Shown here: in pieces, positions 59,011 to 64,000 of the stretch
Layout: every line of letters starts with the position of its first letter
Position numbering within the stretch: position 1 is the first letter of the stretch
DNA from: Mycobacteroides chelonae
GTDB lineage: Bacteria > Actinomycetota > Actinomycetes > Mycobacteriales > Mycobacteriaceae
NCBI GenBank assembly: GCA_014204435.1
Contig: JACHLF010000004.1
Location: 248,001 to 312,000, forward strand
Direction of reading: 5' to 3'
Length of the DNA stretch: 64,000 nt
Translations under genes and position numbers: made by a program
Notes under the pieces: generated by a model
Database searches by the model: none
Told to the model about the DNA's origin: nothing
The model's input: only the letters and a program-made list of their open reading frames with translations

Positions 59011-59364
59011 ATGACACAGCTTTTCGACCTGCGCAGCACCGCCAGCAGGTTCCGCACCGTCGCGTTGCTCGAGGCCGTCAGCTGGGCGGGACTGCTGATT
59101 GGGATGTATTTCAAATACTTCGCCGACCCTGCCACCGTCGTGGGGGTCAAGCTGTTCGGCCCCATCCACGGGGTGCTGTTCCTGGTCTACCTCGGGGTGG
59201 GCTTTATGGCTGGTCGTGAATACCGCTGGAGGCCGCTCACCTGGTTGCTCGCGTTGTTAGCTGGGATTACCCCTTTGTGCAGTGTGATCTTTGTCATATG
59301 GGCTGATAAGGCGGGCAAATTGCCCGTCGCCCGAGCGGCGGAGGCTGGTGGCACGGCGCCGTAG
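59011..59364 (+). CDS. DUF3817 membrane protein
   Basis: A 117-residue membrane protein with three to four helices. RTVALLEAVSWAGLLIGMYFK, then GPIHGVLFLVYLGVG and WLLALLAGITPLCSVIF are the DUF3817 pattern, in which conserved Glu and His sit in the membrane part. Function is unknown. It stands between fadA4 and the thioredoxin-like gene on the same strand. Confidence 0.85.
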   Translation: MTQLFDLRSTASRFRTVALLEAVSWAGLLIGMYFKYFADPATVVGVKLFGPIHGVLFLVYLGVGFMAGREYRWRPLTWLLALLAGITPLCSVIFVIWADKAGKLPVARAAEAGGTAP

Positions 59365-59398
59365 TGCGTAGGCCGCGCGCCGTGACAGACTGGAGAGC

Positions 59399-60319
59399 GT
59401 GACCCGACCACGTCCCGCGATGGCTGCTGCCATGTCCGGAGCCGTCGACCTTTCCGCCCTCAAGCAGCGTGCTCAAGAACCTGCCACGCCCCGCGAGCCT
59501 TCGGCGGGCGGTGAATGGACGGTCGACGTCACCGAGGCGAATCTCGAAACCGAGGTGCTCGCGCAGTCCAACCGCGTTCCGGTCATCGTGCTGCTGGGCT
59601 CGCCGCGCAGCGAGGCCTCGGCGGCGCTCGCCGCCACGCTGGGTGACCTGGTCGCCGAGGACCGCGGTAAGTGGTCCCTGGCGCTGGTCAACGTCGACAC
59701 CAGCCCGCAGATCGCACAGGCCTTCGGCGTGCAGGCCGTGCCCACCGTGGTGGCGGTGGCCGCCGGGCGGCCCATCACCAGCTTCGCGGGACCGCAACCG
59801 GCAGATCAGCTGCGGCGGTGGATCGATTCGATCCTCGACGCGGTCGCAGGCAAGCTGCCCGATGCTCCCGAATCGGAGGACGAGGAGGTCGAGGAGGCCG
59901 TCGACCCCGCGTTGGCCGTCGCGCGGGACGCGCTGAATGCCGGCGACTTCGAGGCGGCCAGTGCCGCTTATCAGGCTCTGCTGGACGGCGGCGCCACCGG
60001 TGCGGTGGCAGTCGAGGCAACCTCGTCGGTACGCCAGATCGCATTCCTGATTCGCGCGACGGCGCAGCGCCAGGATGCGGTGCAGGTCGCCGATGCCGCA
60101 CCGCGCGACATCGATGCGGGGTTGGCTGCCGCCGACGTGGAAGTGCTTTCTCAGCAGCCGGATTCGGCTTTCGACAGGTTGGTGGCGCTGGTGCGTGTTA
60201 CCCGCGACGACGATCGTGCCACGGTACGCGCCCGACTGCTCGAGCTGTTCGAGTTGTTCGATCCGGCCGACCCCGCGGTGATCGCTGGTCGGCGCAAGCT
60301 CGCCAACGCCCTGTTCTGA
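59399..60319 (+). CDS. Thioredoxin-like co-chaperone (CnoX/YbbN type, Rv1324-like)
   Basis: A 306-residue protein from GTG 59399. A thioredoxin fold (residues ~40-150: VIVLLGSPRSEASAALAATL, ALVNVDTSPQIAQAF, VQAVPTVVAVAAGRPI) is followed by helical TPR-like repeats (VARDALNAGDFEAASAAY onward). The active-site Cys-x2-Cys is replaced by SPRSEAS, so it cannot act as an oxidoreductase; CnoX-type proteins instead hold unfolded substrates. It precedes glgB, as in M. tuberculosis apart from intervening genes. Confidence 0.88.
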   Translation: MTRPRPAMAAAMSGAVDLSALKQRAQEPATPREPSAGGEWTVDVTEANLETEVLAQSNRVPVIVLLGSPRSEASAALAATLGDLVAEDRGKWSLALVNVDTSPQIAQAFGVQAVPTVVAVAAGRPITSFAGPQPADQLRRWIDSILDAVAGKLPDAPESEDEEVEEAVDPALAVARDALNAGDFEAASAAYQALLDGGATGAVAVEATSSVRQIAFLIRATAQRQDAVQVADAAPRDIDAGLAAADVEVLSQQPDSAFDRLVALVRVTRDDDRATVRARLLELFELFDPADPAVIAGRRKLANALF

Positions 60320-60333
60320 CCTTCCCTGTGTCC

Positions 60334-60395
60334 CGCGAGTAGACGCAAAAGTCTCCAAATCTCGTCGATTTCGGGGACTTTTACGTCTACTCGCG
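60334..60395. repeat. 62-bp near-perfect palindrome between convergent genes
   Basis: Arms of 23 bases at 60334-60356 and 60373-60395 match at 21 of 23 positions (CGCGAGTAGACG then AAAAGTC-type core), with an inner AAAT/ATTT pairing around the loop. It lies exactly between the convergent thioredoxin-like and metallopeptidase genes, so it may act as a two-way terminator or be a copy of a dispersed mycobacterial intergenic repeat. Confidence 0.85.
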
Positions 60396-60404
60396 CGGAA
60401 TCGG

Positions 60405-61859
60405 CTAGGGGAAACGCTTGGCGCAGGTCTGGCCGTTGCCCAGCACACCGATCCGGTAGGCATCGATGCGGGAGAAGCCGGCCGGTGCCATCTCGCCCTT
60501 GACATCGCTGGAAGCCCTGCCGCTGGAAAGCAATTCGGAGACAGCCTCGTAGAGATCGCCGCCGGAGAGGATCACCGGCGCGCGTGGGGTCACGATGCCC
60601 CGGCCCGCGGCACGCGCGGTGAAATACCCCGTCAGGCATGCCGTGCGGGACCCGGTCATGATGCCTTCAGTCTCCAGCCCCGCGGCCTTCTCCGCGGCCA
60701 GCGCATAACGCGAGACGATCACGCTGAACGCCGAGTAGTCACCGTTCACTTGCGCCGAGAACAGCGCCCGGTCAGACACGGGCGTTGCCATCTTTTGCAG
60801 CGCCTTGGGATCCAGCGCGATCGTGTTGTCCGTGGGGCAGTAGGAGGCAGGCGCCGTGCCCGTGCCGTCGGAGCATTTCCCGTCGCCTTAGACGGTCTTG
60901 GGCGGGTTATGCATGGGAAACACCTGCGCGGCTGCGGCCAGCACCACGTCGATGGTGTCTTGCTTGATGGGCCAGTTGTCGCCGTTGGGGCCCACCCCCA
61001 GACCCCTCGGCAACTCGCCCCGGCGCTTGAGGATCTCGCGGGCGTCGATGCGCTTGCAGGCCATAGGCCCGTCGGTGAATCCGAACTGGAAGGCCGACAC
61101 CCGCTCGAAGGCCGACCCGTGGATCGCCCGTTTCTTACTGGTGTCGTTGTCGCGGATGGCGATCATCGCCGCCATCACCTTGTTGAGCCCGTCGGCGGTG
61201 TTCAGGGTGAATCGCGGCGAATCGCCCTGGGTGACCCAACGCAGATAGGCCCCGGCGAAGCAGTCGGCCTGCTGCTCCTGGTTGAGGTCCATGAGGTACT
61301 CGACCTGGTCCTTGCTCATGTTCGGATCGTCGATCGGGTTGATGAGCTGAGCGTGGTACTGGATCGAGTGCCCGTACTCGTGGGCCATGACGGTGTTCAT
61401 GGCCATATCGCCCATCTGCTTGCGCAGGTAGGGGAAAAGCTGACCGCGATCCCATGCGAACGAGTTGTCCGGCGGGCAGAACGCGGCGTTGATGAAACCG
61501 TTCAGGTTGCCTCGGCAGAACTCGAGATCTTCGTTGTCCTCACGGGAATCGACGGAGATGAGCAGGGACACCGGCCGGAAGTTGGCGAACGAATCGTCGT
61601 AGAACTGCGTCCAGAACTCCTCGATATCGGCTAGGGAGACCTTGACGTAATCGTCGATCTGGCCGTTGTCGGTGTTCTCGATCGCGCGTTGGGGGACCTG
61701 CACCCCGGGCTTCATGCCCGAGGGACCGTCGACGGCGGGCATGCCGGCCACCCGCAGGGGATCTGCGTAGATCGATTGGGGCTGGCCACCGAGCGGGCGG
61801 CCACACGATGTGGTCACGAGCACCAGCCCCGCCAGCAGTGCCATCCAGCGTTTGGGCAT
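60405..61859 (-). pseudogene. Neutral zinc metallopeptidase lipoprotein with in-frame stop
   Basis: From ATG 61859 a signal peptide with lipobox VTTSC is followed by a neutral zinc metallopeptidase domain (Pfam04228 type): NTVMAHEYGHSIQY with the HExxH zinc site and EQQADCFAGAY. After residue 323 a TAA at 60888-60890 stops translation, but the same frame continues without another stop to 60405, adding 161 more codons with matched cysteines (KCSDGTGTAPASYCPTDN). The full protein would be about 484 residues. Either the gene carries a nonsense mutation or the stop is read through. The zinc site lies before the stop, so a truncated enzyme is possible. Confidence 0.75.
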
Positions 61860-61911
61860 CGAGCCACCCCTTTAGATACGGGATCGCGCGTCTAGCGCAT
61901 CCTAATGTTTT

Positions 61912-64000
61912 CTACAGGTCCTCTGAGACGGGTTCCAACCAGATCGCCGCGGCGGGCGGTAGGGCCAGCGTGGCCGAGGCGGGACGGCCATGCCAAGGGG
62001 TCGCCGAAGCGTTGACCTCGCCCAGGTTGCCGACTCCGCTGCCCCGGTACTGCACCGCGTCGGTATTGATGACCTCGCGCCAGCGACCGGTGAGGGGCAG
62101 CCCCACCCGGTAGCTGCTGCGCTCGACGCCCGCGAAGTTGAAGATGCACGCCAGCACCGAGCCGTCGTCGCCGAAGCGCAGGAAGCTCAGCACGTTGTTG
62201 GCCGAGTCGTTGGCATCGATCCACGAATACCCTTGCGGCGCGGTGTCTTGCGACCACAACGCGCGTCGCCGCTGGTACGCGGCGTTCAGGTCGGCGGTCA
62301 GCGTCGCGACTCCCGCCGAGTACCCGTCCTCGTCCAGCTGGAACCAGTCGACACCGCGCTCATCGGACCATTCGGCGCGCTGGCCGAATTCTTGCCCCAT
62401 GAACAGCAATTGCTTTCCCGGATGTGCCCACATGTATGCCAGCAGGCAGCGCAGTCCGGCGGCCTTGGCATGGTCGTCGCCCGGGATGCGGGTCCACAAC
62501 GTGCCCTTGCCGTGCACCACCTCGTCATGGCTGATGGGTAGCACGAAGTTCTCGCTGAACGCGTACAGCATCGAGAAGGTCATCTCGTGGTGATGGAAGC
62601 TGCGATGGATGGGATCGCGCCCCAGATAGCCCAGGGTGTCATGCATCCACCCCATGTTCCACTTCATGGAAAAGCCAAGGCCGCCAAGGTTGGTCGCCCG
62701 CGTGACGCCGGGCCAGGACGTGGACTCCTCGGCCACTGTGACGATCCCGGGATGCAGCTTGTGCACCGTGGCGTTCATTTCCTGCAGGAACTGCACGGCC
62801 TCGAGGTTCTCGCGACCGCCGTGGACGTTGGGTGTCCATCCACCCTCGGGGCGCGAATAGTCCAGGTAGAGCATCGATGCGACGGCATCCACTCGAAGCC
62901 CGTCGATGTGGAACTGGTCGAGCCAGTACAGGGCGTTGGCAACCAGGAAGTTGCGCACCTCGGGACGGCCGAAGTCGAAAACGTAGGTGCCCCAGTCCAG
63001 CTGTTCGGCGCGGTGCGGATCGGCGTGCTCGTACAGGGGCGTCCCGTCGAAGCGGGCGAGTGCCCACGCGTCCTTGGGGAAATGTGCGGGCACCCAGTCG
63101 ACGATCACTGCGATGCCGGCCCCGTGTAGGGCGTCGACCAGGTACCGGAAGTCGTCGGGCGTGCCGAGTCGCGAGGTCGGGGCATAGTACGACGTCACCT
63201 GGTAGCCCCAGGACCCACCGAAGGGGTGTTCGGCCACCGGCAGCAGCTCGACATGAGTGAATCCTTGTGCCAGAACGTATTCAGTGAGCTCGTGGGCCAG
63301 CTCGCGGTAGGTGAGTCCGGGACGCCAGGACGCCAGATGCACCTCGTAGGTGCTCATCGGCTCGAACACCGGGTTGCTCGAGGTGCGCCGCGACATCCAT
63401 TCGCCGTCTTCCCAGGAATACGACGAGGTGGTGACGCGCGATGCGGTGGCGGGGGGTTTCTCGGTCGCGAAGGCGAAGGGGTCGGCACGATCGGTCACCG
63501 ATCCGTCGGCGCCGTGCACCCGGAACTTGTACAGCGCGCCCAGCGCCATGCCGGGCCAGAACAGCTCCCAGACCCCTGACGATCCCAGCGTTCGCATGGG
63601 GGCGTCATTTCCGTTCCATCCGTTGAAATCACCGATCAACGAGACGCCGCGCGCGTTGGGCGCCCAGACCGCGAAGGATATGCCGCTGACCTCGCCATCG
63701 GCGGTGGCGAATGAGCGGGGATGTGCGCCAAGGATTTCCCAGAGCCGTTCGTGCCGGCCCTCGTTGAACAGATGGAGGTCTACCTCGCCGAGAGTGGGCA
63801 AGAACCGGTAGGCATCGGCGATGACGAGCGATGTGCCGCCGTAGTAGACGTCGAGCCGGTAGTCTAGGAGGTTTAGGAAGGGCAGTGCGACGGCGAACAG
63901 CCCCGACCCGATATCGATCATCGGATGGGTCTGGCTGCCGACCAGGGCGGCGACGGTCGTGGCTGCCGGCTTGAACGCACGAATGACGGTGTATCCGTTG
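61912..64000 (-). CDS. glgB: 1,4-alpha-glucan branching enzyme (5' end outside window)
   Basis: The reverse strand is open from the right edge to the stop at 61912, 696 codons, so the start lies beyond 64000. After an N-terminal and CBM48 domain ([20 protein letters not shown]) comes the GH13 barrel: [10 protein letters not shown], the nucleophile Asp in [16 protein letters not shown], acid/base Glu in [12 protein letters not shown] and [15 protein letters not shown]. It makes the alpha-1,6 branches of glycogen. It corresponds to Rv1326c. Confidence 0.96.
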   Translation of the reverse strand, partial: NGYTVIRAFKPAATTVAALVGSQTHPMIDIGSGLFAVALPFLNLLDYRLDVYYGGTSLVIADAYRFLPTLGEVDLHLFNEGRHERLWEILGAHPRSFATADGEVSGISFAVWAPNARGVSLIGDFNGWNGNDAPMRTLGSSGVWELFWPGMALGALYKFRVHGADGSVTDRADPFAFATEKPPATASRVTTSSYSWEDGEWMSRRTSSNPVFEPMSTYEVHLASWRPGLTYRELAHELTEYVLAQGFTHVELLPVAEHPFGGSWGYQVTSYYAPTSRLGTPDDFRYLVDALHGAGIAVIVDWVPAHFPKDAWALARFDGTPLYEHADPHRAEQLDWGTYVFDFGRPEVRNFLVANALYWLDQFHIDGLRVDAVASMLYLDYSRPEGGWTPNVHGGRENLEAVQFLQEMNATVHKLHPGIVTVAEESTSWPGVTRATNLGGLGFSMKWNMGWMHDTLGYLGRDPIHRSFHHHEMTFSMLYAFSENFVLPISHDEVVHGKGTLWTRIPGDDHAKAAGLRCLLAYMWAHPGKQLLFMGQEFGQRAEWSDERGVDWFQLDEDGYSAGVATLTADLNAAYQRRRALWSQDTAPQGYSWIDANDSANNVLSFLRFGDDGSVLACIFNFAGVERSSYRVGLPLTGRWREVINTDAVQYRGSGVGNLGEVNASATPWHGRPASATLALPPAAAIWLEPVSEDL

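Overview
The window comes from a rapidly growing mycobacterium of the Mycobacteroides (M. chelonae/M. abscessus) group. The evidence is the 16S rRNA sequence at 48535-50046, a single rrn operon directly downstream of murA, high-GC coding with frequent GTG starts, and a gene order matching M. tuberculosis Rv1257c-Rv1262c, Rv1272c-Rv1278 and Rv1292-Rv1326c. Species was not resolved. All family assignments rest on reading motifs and remembered homologues; no database search was run.

Layout. 1-3595 (minus strand): FAD-linked oxidase (cut by the window edge), mycofactocin-type SDR, Tap-like drug efflux pump, HIT protein. 3650-7652: a variable, decayed island that is visibly AT-richer in 4316-7040. 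It holds an IS3-type transposase remnant, a cyclohexadienyl dehydratase-like binding protein, a glycosidase-like lipoprotein, the C-terminal half of a processive glycosyltransferase and a wrecked MscS channel gene. 7682-18339: two small genes, a heterodimeric ABC exporter, three related lipoproteins (LprB, LprC and an extra LprB-like copy), a SixA-type phosphatase and an SbcD/SbcC-like pair. 18340-23844: VanZ-like protein, broken TetR gene, cytochrome P450 with a strong palindrome at its start, YdcF-like protein, MFS transporter, membrane protein.

23851-36298: tRNA-Arg(CCG) faces argS, followed by the tightly overlapping argS-lysA-hom-thrC-thrB cluster (arginyl-tRNA, lysine and threonine synthesis), rho, two small secreted-protein genes on the other strand, rpmE, prfA, prmC and the tRNA t6A gene. 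36314-46132: wecA, an AtpI-like gene and the complete F1Fo ATP synthase operon atpBEFHAGDC plus a DUF2550 gene; atpH is the mycobacterial b-delta fusion. 46150-53700: cobalamin adenosyltransferase, murA (Asp117, the fosfomycin-resistant form), three repeated rrn promoters, 16S-23S-5S rRNA and a strong terminator.

53749-64000: DUF4436 protein, membrane adenylate cyclase, nucS mismatch endonuclease, methylmalonyl-CoA epimerase, acetyl-CoA acetyltransferase, DUF3817 protein, thioredoxin-like chaperone, a zinc metallopeptidase interrupted by an in-frame stop codon, and glgB running off the right edge.

Most of the window is conserved core genome. The unusual signals are: one apparent deletion that beheaded two divergent genes at about 7040; a P450 whose palindromic operator survives while the adjacent repressor is broken; perfect dyads exactly filling the spacers of two rrn promoters; pre-rRNA processing stems; the metallopeptidase nonsense codon; and a 62-bp near-perfect palindrome between convergent genes.
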